From Collinsella sp. (GTDB taxonomy: Bacteria > Actinomycetota > Coriobacteriia > Coriobacteriales > Coriobacteriaceae), in the NCBI GenBank assembly GCA_019414445.1, contig DXMA01000001.1, positions 62,001 through 126,000 on the forward strand: DNA of 64,000 nt, read 5' to 3'. A model generated the notes under the pieces. That model did not search any database. It was not told the origin of the DNA and worked only from the letters and a program-made list of their open reading frames with translations. A program made the position numbers and the translations under genes. Of this stretch, positions 46,872 to 54,653 are shown piece after piece; the first letter of the stretch is position 1; every line of letters begins with the position of its first letter.

Positions 46872-48059
46872 ATGAACGCCACAGTCGTGATTCCAACGTA
46901 TTGGGCGGGCGACGACGCTTGCGCAAACGCCCCTGGCACCTATGACCATTCGACCCGACTCAACGCCGACAATCCCGAACTCGACCGCTGCCTGGCCTCG
47001 CTTGAGCAGGTACGTGACATCCCGCGCATCATCCTTTTGGTGGTCTGTCCCGTTTCTGCCACAGCCGATGTGTCGCTGCGCGTGCGCGAGATTGTCGACG
47101 CGCATCCCACGCTCAAGGTCACCGTTGTCACCAACACCCAGGCCTCGCGCATCGCAGACCGGGTTGCTCAGATCGCGCCCAAGGGTTCGGGCGAGTGCGT
47201 GAGCCTGCGAGGCTACGGTGCCATCCGCAACATGGGGCTAGCCTGTGCCGCTGTGCTGGGGCATGACGCGGTTATCTTTTTGGATGACGATGAGACTGTC
47301 ATCGACGCTGACTTTATGAAGCGCGCGACCTATGCGCTGGGCCAGCAGACGCGTCAGGGCCTGCCGATTTTGGTCAAGAGCGGTTACTTTTACGATCGCG
47401 ACGGATCCCCGCTGGCGCCCACGGACAAGGTGGGCATCTGCCACCGTTGGTGGACCAAGCGCATCGAGTTCAACCGTTGGATGAAAAAGGCGCTCTCGGG
47501 CACCCGCATCTCGCGCTCCAACTACGTGTGCGGCGGCCTGATGGCCCTGCACGCCCGCGCCTTTACGCGTGTGGCCTTTGATCCGTTTATCACCCGCGGC
47601 GAGGACCTGGATTACCTCTTTAACATGCGCATGTTTGGCTATGACGTGTGGTTTGACAACGAGTGGGCCGTTCGTCACCTGCCGCCCGAGTCCGAGAAGC
47701 GCTCACCGCGCTTTATGCAGGATGTATACCGTTGGTACTACGAACGGGCCAAGTTGACGTTCGCCGCGCATCAAAAGGAGCTCATCCCCGTTACGGCGGC
47801 ATCGCTCATGCCCTACCCGGGCCCGTGGATTTCGCGCGAGCTCGACGACCGCGTGCGCAAGACCGCTATGGTCCGCAGCGTGTTTACCCGCGAGCATGAG
47901 GGCTACCTGCGCATCTGGCGCCATGGTATCGACGAGGCAAAGGCCTATGCGCGCCAAAACGCTGCAAGCTATCTGCGTTTCCAGAGCTTTTGGCCCAAGA
48001 TCATGGACGGGCTTTGGCGTGACGCACAACTGATCAGTATCCTGGAGGGGGCCGAATGA
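46872..48059 (+). CDS. Glycosyltransferase family 2-like protein
   Basis: 395 residues. The GT-A start MNATVVIPTYW, the metal/sugar-binding VIFLDDDETV (DxD-type), and an acceptor-region RGEDLDYLF are all in place. No membrane segment. It overlaps the next sensor kinase by 4 bp (ATGA), so the transferase and the kinase are translationally coupled, which is unusual and suggests the kinase regulates envelope glycan work. Strong GGGAGGG ribosome site. Confidence 0.85.
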   Translation: MNATVVIPTYWAGDDACANAPGTYDHSTRLNADNPELDRCLASLEQVRDIPRIILLVVCPVSATADVSLRVREIVDAHPTLKVTVVTNTQASRIADRVAQIAPKGSGECVSLRGYGAIRNMGLACAAVLGHDAVIFLDDDETVIDADFMKRATYALGQQTRQGLPILVKSGYFYDRDGSPLAPTDKVGICHRWWTKRIEFNRWMKKALSGTRISRSNYVCGGLMALHARAFTRVAFDPFITRGEDLDYLFNMRMFGYDVWFDNEWAVRHLPPESEKRSPRFMQDVYRWYYERAKLTFAAHQKELIPVTAASLMPYPGPWISRELDDRVRKTAMVRSVFTREHEGYLRIWRHGIDEAKAYARQNAASYLRFQSFWPKIMDGLWRDAQLISILEGAE

Positions 48060-49399
48060 TCGACCGCCGCGCCCAGCGCGATAGTTCAATATCAATCTTT
48101 CGCATCATTGCCGTTGCCTGCGCCATTTGCGTGCTGGTGTACTTTATTTTTGCCTTGGTGACCGGTATCGAGCCGATCGCCACGGTGATTGCCTGCGCGC
48201 TGCTGTGCATCTTTCTGTGCATCTTTATCTTTTTGACGCTCAATCCCGATTCGGTGCGCTCCCAGTACACCGAGGAGACGCTCTCGGTGGCCTCGGCCAT
48301 GCTCGAGGACATTAAGGGCGGTCTGACGCAGGAGTCGGCGCGTTTGGTGTGCCGGCGCATTTTGCCCGAGACGCGCGCCATGACGGTGGCCATCACCGAC
48401 GAGGACAACGTGCTTGCCTGCGCGGGCGAGTTTGAGGAAAAACTGCTGCCCGATACTCCCATCCACACGCTTGCCACGCGCTACGTTATCGAACATGGCA
48501 TCGTGCAGTCGTTCAACCGTATGGTGGATGTCGTGGGTTCGGACGGCTCGCACAACCAAGTCCCCGCCGGCATTATCGCTCCCATCAAGGTGGGCGATCG
48601 TACCGTCGGCACGCTCAAGTTCTACTACAAGACCCCGCGCGCCGTCGACCGTACCCAGTACGCGCTTGCCTCGGGCTTTGCCGAGATCTTGTCCACGCAG
48701 CTCGCCATCCACGAGCTCGAGGTGCAAAAGGAGCTCACGGCGCGCGCCGAGGTGCGTGCGCTGCAGGCGCAGATTAACCCGCACTTCCTATTCAACACGC
48801 TGAACACCATTGCATCGTTTACGCGCACCGACCCGCTGCGGGCCCGCGAACTGCTTCGTGAGTTCTCATCGTTCTATCGTGCCACGCTCGACAACTCGGG
48901 ATCGCTTATTCCGGTCTCGCGCGAGGTCGCACAGACCAAGCGCTACCTTACCTTTGAGAAGGCCCGCTTTGGCGAGGACCGCGTGCTTGCGACGTTCGAT
49001 GTGTCCGGGGACGTGGAAGATACGCTGGTGCCGGCGTTCGTGATCCAGCCGATTGTCGAGAACGCCGTACGTCATGGTATGGGCGATGACGACGCCCTGA
49101 GGATCGACGTGACCGTTCACCAAGACGGCGAGGATGCAATCTTGATTGCCGTGGCCGATAATGGCGTGGGCATGGATGAGGGTACCGCCGCCAGACTGTT
49201 TGACGAGCGCTCTGCCCGTCCCGACGCCAGCTCTCCCCAGGGTGGCGGCGCCGGTGTGGCCATGCACAATATTTCGGAGCGCATCCATCGCTTTTATGGG
49301 CCGCACTCCTATACGCGTGTCGAATCGGCGCCGGGCAAGGGCACCAAAGTGCTCCTCCATCTTGATTTGTCAGAGAGCATCTTTGACATTCAAGAGTAA
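48056..49399 (+). CDS. LytS-type sensor histidine kinase, second copy
   Basis: 447 residues with two membrane helices (about 15-35, 40-62), a GAF-like region, phospho-His in QAQINPHFLFNTLNT and the ATPase domain (IVENAVRHGM, VADNGVGMDEG, GGAGVAMHNI). Domain order and many motifs match the kinase at 42144, so they are paralogs. It starts inside the end of the glycosyltransferase gene. Confidence 0.9.
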   Translation: MIDRRAQRDSSISIFRIIAVACAICVLVYFIFALVTGIEPIATVIACALLCIFLCIFIFLTLNPDSVRSQYTEETLSVASAMLEDIKGGLTQESARLVCRRILPETRAMTVAITDEDNVLACAGEFEEKLLPDTPIHTLATRYVIEHGIVQSFNRMVDVVGSDGSHNQVPAGIIAPIKVGDRTVGTLKFYYKTPRAVDRTQYALASGFAEILSTQLAIHELEVQKELTARAEVRALQAQINPHFLFNTLNTIASFTRTDPLRARELLREFSSFYRATLDNSGSLIPVSREVAQTKRYLTFEKARFGEDRVLATFDVSGDVEDTLVPAFVIQPIVENAVRHGMGDDDALRIDVTVHQDGEDAILIAVADNGVGMDEGTAARLFDERSARPDASSPQGGGAGVAMHNISERIHRFYGPHSYTRVESAPGKGTKVLLHLDLSESIFDIQE

Positions 49400-49471
49400 A
49401 ATAAAAGGCTACGGGCTCAACGTCATGCGACGGATGCCCGGCGTAGTTAGTTGACGAAAGGTTTTATCCCT

Positions 49472-50188
49472 ATGCTGCGTGCGATGATTGTGGATGATGA
49501 GGCGCCGGCTCGCTCGGAGCTTCGCTTCCTGCTCGAGCAAACGGGCAAGATCGGCACGATCACGGAGGCGTCGAGCGTCCGCTCCGCCATTGAGATGTTG
49601 ATGGAAAGCCGCGTCGATGTCGTATTTCTCGATATCTCGATGCCCGGTGCTTCTGGTCTGCAGCTTGCCGAGGCACTGCATAAGCTTAAGAATCCGCCGG
49701 CGATTGTGTTTGTGACCGCGTATAGCGATCATGCCGTCGAGGCGTTCGACGTAGATGCCGTCGATTACCTAATGAAACCGGTTGAGGAGGCACGCCTGGA
49801 TCGCGCGATCGAGAAGGTCATGCAGCGCGCCAAGCCCGTCACGGACAGCAAGGCCACCATCGAGCGCATTCCGGTGGAAAAGGGCGGCCGTAAGGTCCTC
49901 ATTCCCGTGGATGACATTCGCTTCATCATGGCCAAGGACGATTACTCCTGTATTTATACCGTCGATGATCGTTTTCTATCGACGACTTCGCTGGCTCAGT
50001 TCGAGGCCAAGCTTTGCGACTTTGGCTTCTTTCGCGTTCATCGCCGCTATATCGTCAACTTGGCGTGCGTCACAGATGTCGAGACGGTGCCCTCGGGCGC
50101 TATCCAGCTGGGCATTACGGGCGTCGACGAACGCGTGCCGGTCTCGCGCCGCCGCGTTGTGCCGCTCAAGAAGGCCCTGAGCCTCTAG
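49472..50188 (+). CDS. LytTR-family response regulator, second copy
   Basis: 238 residues. Receiver: MIVDDEAPARSEL, phospho-Asp in VVFLDISMPG, VDYLMKPVEE. LytTR: IPVDDIRFIMAKDDYSCIY, FFRVHRRYIVNLACV. Start at 49472 has GAAAGG upstream; an earlier TTG at 49451 is less likely. Partner of the kinase 72 bp upstream; paralog of 43568-44302. Confidence 0.92.
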   Translation: MLRAMIVDDEAPARSELRFLLEQTGKIGTITEASSVRSAIEMLMESRVDVVFLDISMPGASGLQLAEALHKLKNPPAIVFVTAYSDHAVEAFDVDAVDYLMKPVEEARLDRAIEKVMQRAKPVTDSKATIERIPVEKGGRKVLIPVDDIRFIMAKDDYSCIYTVDDRFLSTTSLAQFEAKLCDFGFFRVHRRYIVNLACVTDVETVPSGAIQLGITGVDERVPVSRRRVVPLKKALSL

Positions 50189-50192
50189 CACA

Positions 50193-50244
50193 CTGGCCCC
50201 GCAGCCCTGTAGACCAATTGTCTGCGGAGCCGTGGGGCTTTTTG
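50193..50244 (+). terminator. Terminator after second regulator
   Basis: GCCCCGCAG ... GGGGC with an inner GTAGAC/GTCTGC stem, followed by TTTTTG. Confidence 0.6.
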
Positions 50245-50279
50245 TATATACGTCGAATCGGTTTTGCAGAAGGGATCCC

Positions 50280-50747
50280 ATGAACAGTGCAAGCGCCAAG
50301 CGCATCGACATCATCTCGGACACCCACGGCTATTTATCGCCTGCGCTCCTGGACGAGCTTGAGGGCGCAGACCTGATTATCCACGCCGGCGACCTCACGT
50401 CAGAGATGGACTACGAGCACCTATGCACCATCGCCCCCGTGCGGGCCGTACTGGGCAACAACGATTACTACCGCGACTACGGCCCCGATGTAGACCGTCT
50501 TGCGCTCTTTACCTACGAAGGCCTCAAATTCGCCGTAGCCCACTACCGCGAAGACCTTCCGGTGGGATCCGTAGACGTAGCCATCAACGGTCACACCCAC
50601 GTAACCAAAGAAGCCCAAGTGGGCCGCTGCTTAGTCCTCAACCCGGGTAGCGCCAGCTACCCCAGAGGCACCCGAGGCCCCACCATGGCCAGAATGCTCG
50701 TCAAAGACGGCAAGATCCTAAGCACCAAGTTTATTGACTTGGACTAA
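50280..50747 (+). CDS. YfcE/MJ0936-type metallophosphoesterase
   Basis: 155 residues. Metal-binding motifs in order: IISDTHGYL, IIHAGDLTS, VLGNNDYY and INGHTHVTKE, the calcineurin-like phosphodiesterase set in its minimal YfcE form. Probable phosphodiesterase on a small substrate; which one is unknown. Start ATG at 50280. Confidence 0.92.
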   Translation: MNSASAKRIDIISDTHGYLSPALLDELEGADLIIHAGDLTSEMDYEHLCTIAPVRAVLGNNDYYRDYGPDVDRLALFTYEGLKFAVAHYREDLPVGSVDVAINGHTHVTKEAQVGRCLVLNPGSASYPRGTRGPTMARMLVKDGKILSTKFIDLD

Positions 50748-50756
50748 CCGCAACAA

Positions 50757-50787
50757 AAACGGGGGATGCAGATGCGTCCCCCGTTTC
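50757..50787 (+). terminator. Terminator-like hairpin after phosphoesterase
   Basis: AAACGGGGG and CCCCCGTTT form a perfect 9-bp stem around ATGCAGATGCGT. Confidence 0.65.
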
Positions 50788-50904
50788 CATTTGAGCCAAA
50801 GGCAGAGCTTCAGCAAGATCCTTAGACAAACCCCGCCGCGGAGAACGGGGCCGCCGAGCCGCGAAGCGGCGAGGAACAACAACGACTCGAACAAAGTGAC
50901 GGCA

Positions 50905-51047
50905 GGGAGGGTCTCCGGGGCTGGGGGCGGGGGTTAAGTTTGTCGCGAGTTCCGCACGCAAAGGAAAGCACTTAATGTGCTTTCCGTCTTGCGCAGGACC
51001 GTAGAGCAGCAAACTTAACCCCCGCCCCCAGCCCCGGAGACCCTCCC
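50905..51047. repeat. Long palindrome with perfect 38-bp arms
   Basis: The left arm (50905-50942, starting GGGAGGGTCTCCGGGGCTGG) is the exact reverse complement of the right arm (51010-51047). The 67-base centre holds a second perfect hairpin, GGAAAGCAC-TTAAT-GTGCTTTCC (50963-50985). It lies just upstream of the tRNA-Asp promoter. It codes for nothing recognisable; a MITE-like element or a structured RNA are options. Confidence 0.8.
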
Positions 51048-51079
51048 GGAGGGACCGAAAAATTTTTTCAAAAAAGTTG

Positions 51080-51109
51080 TTGCGCGGCGGACAGACTTCT
51101 GTGTATACT
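51080..51109 (+). promoter_or_regulatory. Promoter of tRNA-Asp
   Basis: TTGCGC at 51080-51085 and TATACT at 51104-51109 with an 18-bp spacer, preceded by an A/T tract that could act as an UP element. Confidence 0.6.
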
Positions 51110-51155
51110 AATCCCCGCAGCGCACGCGAGCGGAAACAAACGCGAACGCCTGCCT

Positions 51156-51233
<78 letters not shown>

Positions 51234-51242
51234 ACGCAATTA

Positions 51243-51270
51243 AAGCCACGTCTTCGGACGTGGCTTTTTG
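51243..51270 (+). terminator. Terminator of tRNA-Asp
   Basis: AAGCCACGTC-TTCG-GACGTGGCTT followed by TTTG: a textbook rho-independent terminator with a UUCG loop. Confidence 0.92.
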
Positions 51271-51592
51271 CGTTTGATACACTTTGTTTCGATAGAACGA
51301 TCGCCCTGATGCATCTTTGCCCAGAATCCCCGCGCCTTCGGGAACGCAAGTAAAATCCAATAAGTATATCTGTCTAAACAGCAGCTTTGTTGCGCAACAC
51401 CTGTTCAACGAGACAGGGGGTTAGGTTATACTAAATTGCACTGTGCGCCGCATCTGATGCATTTCGCTCCAAGCGCGGCACTCAGTGGATATCCGATTTA
51501 CCATTTGGATGTCCTGGCGGTCATTTAGCGTCTCGACACAAGCTCGGCCCCGGAGCTCGTTCGAGCTGTTCGTATTCCTTGAAAGGGGAAAA
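51271..51592. promoter_or_regulatory. Promoter region of the Rrf2 gene
   Basis: TTCAAC (51404-51409) and TATACT (51427-51432) with a 17-bp spacer form a plausible promoter. A GTTGCGCAAC palindrome at 51389-51398 lies just upstream. A leader of about 150 bases follows, ending in GAAAGGGG before the start. Confidence 0.5.
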
Positions 51593-52078
51593 ATGGACAT
51601 ATCGAGGAAGACTGATTACGCCCTTCGTATGCTGGCGATGCTTGCCGAGGATCCGGAGTGTTTGCTTTCTGTTCGCACCGCTGCCGAAGAGGTCAATGTC
51701 CCGTATTCTTTTGCCCGCTCGATTCAGCACGGTTTGGTCCAGGCCGGTATTGTGGAGAGCTTGCGTGGCGTCCACGGTGGCATGCGTCTCAAGGTCAGTC
51801 CGGACGACGTCACTATCCGCCAGGTCGTCGAGGCCGTTCAGGGTCCTATGGTTATGAACGATTGCACCGCGCCTGATGGTGACTGTGCGCGCATGGGCGC
51901 GTGCTGCTATCATCCCCTGTGGGCCGGAGCTCAGGCGTTGATGCGCGACTACCTCGATTCCGTTTCGCTCGGCGACATCGTCGCTCACCGCCAGTTCCCG
52001 GCCGTCGATCCCAAGTTCGCCGACCGCGATGCGTTTCCCGAGTACGCCACCTGCGCGTGCGCTTGCCGGGAGGAATAG
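51593..52078 (+). CDS. Rrf2-family transcriptional regulator
   Basis: 161 residues. The N-terminal winged helix MDISRKTDYALRMLAMLAED ... VPYSFARSIQHGLVQAGIVES and RGVHGGMRL is classic Rrf2. A cysteine group CTAPDGDCARMGACC (about residues 90-104) fits an Fe-S sensing cluster, and another CACAC lies near the C-terminus. Probably senses redox, iron or NO state. It lies 21 bp before the MutY-like gene, likely the same operon. Confidence 0.9.
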   Translation: MDISRKTDYALRMLAMLAEDPECLLSVRTAAEEVNVPYSFARSIQHGLVQAGIVESLRGVHGGMRLKVSPDDVTIRQVVEAVQGPMVMNDCTAPDGDCARMGACCYHPLWAGAQALMRDYLDSVSLGDIVAHRQFPAVDPKFADRDAFPEYATCACACREE

Positions 52079-52099
52079 CGCAGCATAAGGAGCATTGCC

Positions 52100-53005
52100 A
52101 TGATTCAGGACCCCTTTCGTTCGATGATTCGTTCGGAAGGGGTCCTGCGTTATCGCGACCTTCCGTGGCGCCGCACGCGCGACCCGTATATCATCTGGCT
52201 TTCCGAGGTCATGCTGCAGCAAACACAGGTACCACGCGTGGAGACGCGTATGCCGGCGTGGCTCGATCGCTTTCCGACCGTGCAGGCGCTTGCCCAGGCC
52301 GCGCCTTCCGATGTTTTGGACGCTTGGCAGGGCATGGGCTACAACCGACGCGCTCTGGCGCTTCACGGGGCCGCTCAACGGGTCGTAGAGGATTGGGGCG
52401 GGGAGTTTCCGCACGAGACGCGTGACTTGGTCGCTCTGCCTGGTATTGGCCCGGCAACGGCGCAAGGTATCCGGTCGTTTGCGTTTGATCTTCCGGGCGT
52501 GTATCTGGAGACCAACGTGCGCACGGTCTTTCTGCATCACTTCTTTCCCGATGTGCCGGCTGTTCCCGATCGCGAACTGGTGCCGCTGATTCAGGCGGCC
52601 TGTCCGGCGGCCCCCGGTGCGGCGCCCGACGAGATCGCTCCCTTTGCCGTGCCTCAAGACGATGCCGACACGCCGCGCGCGTGGTATTACGCGTTGCTGG
52701 ATTACGGCGCGTATCTTAAAAAGATGCTGCCCAACCCGTCCAGGCGCTCGGCGGGCTATAGTCGTCAGTCCAAGTTTGAGGGCTCGCGTCGTCAAAAGCG
52801 CGCGCATATCGTGCGCATGTTGCTAGCGGCGCGCGACGGGCGGCCGGCAGGCATTACGCTCGATGAGGCCGTCGCAGGCGTTGACGAGATGGAGACGGCG
52901 GCCGGCCGGGAGTCGGTCGAGCGCGAGCTGGTCGCGAGTATTCTGGCCGATCTGGAGCGCGAGGGTTTTTGCCGCTCCGAGGACGATCGTTGGCTGAGTG
53001 TGTAG
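52100..53005 (+). CDS. MutY-like adenine DNA glycosylase without Fe-S cluster
   Basis: 301 residues. MutY-like: PWRRTRDPYIIWLSEVMLQQTQVPRV includes the catalytic Glu; helix-hairpin-helix LPGIGPATAQGI follows. The usual VDGNVxRV is LETNVRTVFLHHFF, so the second catalytic Asp position is Glu. The four cysteines of the 4Fe-4S loop are absent (the region reads NPSRRSAGYSRQSKFEGSRRQ). This cluster-less ETN variant is a divergent HhH-GPD branch; adenine specificity is uncertain. Strong AAGGAG ribosome site. Confidence 0.82.
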   Translation: MIQDPFRSMIRSEGVLRYRDLPWRRTRDPYIIWLSEVMLQQTQVPRVETRMPAWLDRFPTVQALAQAAPSDVLDAWQGMGYNRRALALHGAAQRVVEDWGGEFPHETRDLVALPGIGPATAQGIRSFAFDLPGVYLETNVRTVFLHHFFPDVPAVPDRELVPLIQAACPAAPGAAPDEIAPFAVPQDDADTPRAWYYALLDYGAYLKKMLPNPSRRSAGYSRQSKFEGSRRQKRAHIVRMLLAARDGRPAGITLDEAVAGVDEMETAAGRESVERELVASILADLEREGFCRSEDDRWLSV

Positions 53006-53103
53006 CCCGCTCGAATTTTAAGGTTTAGATTTTCGGCAGGGGGTACCATAAAATAAGGCCGCTCAAAGCCTATGGGCGGCATGTATTGAAGGGAAGTACA
53101 CCT

Positions 53104-53643
53104 ATGGATTTTGAGAGCTCCCAAACCAAGAAGAACCTTGAGACCGCTTTTGCCGGTGAGTCCCAGGCGCACACCAAGTATCGCTACTATGCATCTAAGG
53201 CCAAAAAGGACGGCTACGTTCAGATCTCGAACATCTTTGCCGAGACCGCAGGCAACGAGTCCGAGCACGCCAAACTGTGGTTTAAGTATCTGCACGACGG
53301 CGCCGTTCCGGGCACTCTGGACAACCTGCGCGACGCCGCCGCGGGCGAGAACTACGAGTGGACCGAGATGTACGACGAGTTTGCCAAGACCGCCGAGGAG
53401 GAGGGCTTTGCCGAGATCGCCGAGAAGTTCCGTGGTGTCGCCGCCGTCGAGAAGGCTCACGAGGAGCGCTACAACAAGCTCGTCGAGCGCATTGAGTCGG
53501 GCGAGGTGTTTGAGCGCGAGGGCGTAAAGGTGTGGAAGTGCCTGAACTGCGGGCACCTGCACGTTGGTGCCGAGGTGCCCGAGGTGTGCCCGGTGTGCAA
53601 CCACCCGAAGGCGTACTTTGAGGAGCAGGTGGTGAACTACTAG
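53104..53643 (+). CDS. rbr: Rubrerythrin
   Basis: 179 residues. An N-terminal ferritin-like di-iron domain (TAFAGESQAHTKYRYYASKAK; ETAGNESEHAKLWFKYL; AVEKAHEERY) precedes a C-terminal rubredoxin-type site (WKCLNCGHLHVG ... CPVCNHPKAYFE). It reduces hydrogen peroxide in anaerobes. Its ATG at 53104 has GAAGGGAAG upstream. Preceded by a redox-type regulator two genes before, consistent with an oxidative-stress cluster. Confidence 0.95.
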   Translation: MDFESSQTKKNLETAFAGESQAHTKYRYYASKAKKDGYVQISNIFAETAGNESEHAKLWFKYLHDGAVPGTLDNLRDAAAGENYEWTEMYDEFAKTAEEEGFAEIAEKFRGVAAVEKAHEERYNKLVERIESGEVFEREGVKVWKCLNCGHLHVGAEVPEVCPVCNHPKAYFEEQVVNY

Positions 53644-53663
53644 CGCGTGGCGCTGGCTGTTGC

Positions 53664-53761
53664 GGAGCGCAGGGCGGGAGGCCGGATCGCCTTCCCTCCC
53701 CGCTCACGGCTCCGCAGGGTCGCGTTGAGGGAAGACGATCCGGCCTCCCGCCCCACGCTCC
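53664..53761. repeat. Large imperfect palindrome after rubrerythrin
   Basis: GGGCGGGAGGCCGGATCGCC at 53672 begins an arm that pairs with 53727-53753 over 27 bp with one mismatch. GGAGCG/CGCTCC at the outside extend the stem to about 35 bp. The loop is about 28 bases. Confidence 0.65.
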
Positions 53762-53812
53762 GGCTTCGGGTCGTTGCGTGCTCGCTACAGAAAAGCTGAT
53801 ATTAAAGGTTGT

Positions 53813-53844
53813 GTGCCGCCCCTTTTTGGGGCGGCACGTTTTTG
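53813..53844 (+). terminator. Rho-independent terminator
   Basis: GTGCCGCCCC-TTTTT-GGGGCGGCAC followed by GTTTTTG. Confidence 0.88.
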
Positions 53845-54094
53845 TGGGGTCCCGGTCTCCACAATTTTCGTCAAGCTATTGGTTAGATTTTGGTCAGTTG
53901 GCGTAAGGGCGGAAGGCCAAAAGATTGTTGGCGAAAAAAGCTCAGAGAAAGTGCTGGTAGGGGAGTTGCTGAGCTTTTCGACAGCTTTTGAGCAAAAGAA
54001 ACTTTGTGGCTATTGCCGGCGATTGCGTTGTCGCGGTCATGGCGGTGCGGGATGCTGGTCGTAAGCGTCGAATGCTCCGATTTTGGAGGCCAGC

Positions 54095-54529
54095 ATGGAT
54101 CTGTTTCTTGAGACTCCGCAGCAACAAGCTGAGCGCATGCTGCGTCAGCAGCAACGACTCATGGAGATACAAATGCAAGGGGCGGCAGTCCAGCCCTTTG
54201 CGCAAAATGTCGTGCCCGCTGCTGTACCTGCAGCTGTGCCCGGGTGCGAATCGGCACCAGAGGCCTATTCCGTACAGCAAGATTCATATGCGCAGGAGCT
54301 CGCGTTCGACAAGCGTCGTGCGCGTCGTCGCCGCGTGGGCCAGCGCCTGCGCACCTTGGCGATGATCGTGCTCGTCCCGTTGGGGCTTGCGGCCATCTTT
54401 CTGGCGTCGTATGCCCTCACGTGCATCCTCAACGGTGCATCGCCCAACGAGGTGCTCCAACATCTAGCGGCCCTGGGCCAGCGCCTGGGTGACGTCATAA
54501 CAACCATCCGCGCCGGCTGGGAGAGCTAG
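54095..54529 (+). CDS. Single-pass membrane protein, unknown function
   Basis: 144 residues. A Gln/Met-rich N-terminal helix (TPQQQAERMLRQQQRLMEIQMQG), a basic stretch KRRARRRRVGQRLR, one membrane segment (about residues 88-112, LAMIVLVPLGLAAIFLASYAL) and a short C-terminal tail. GGAGG precedes the ATG at 54095. Family not recognised. Confidence 0.65.
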   Translation: MDLFLETPQQQAERMLRQQQRLMEIQMQGAAVQPFAQNVVPAAVPAAVPGCESAPEAYSVQQDSYAQELAFDKRRARRRRVGQRLRTLAMIVLVPLGLAAIFLASYALTCILNGASPNEVLQHLAALGQRLGDVITTIRAGWES

Positions 54530-54653
54530 CGTTTTAGCGTCCGCGGCTCTAAGAGAAATTTGTCTGCAAGGCAGTGAGTGATCCGCGTGTGTGGCGGGGT
54601 AAGATTGATCGCGGTTTTGATTGATGATCGATTGGGTTTGTTGGGCGGAGTTT

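Larger units (their letters stand above)
53644..54094. other. Structured intergenic region after rubrerythrin
   Basis: 450 bp without a gene; it contains the large inverted repeat at 53664-53761 and the terminator at 53813-53844. The remainder is nondescript until GGAGG before the next start. Confidence 0.5.
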
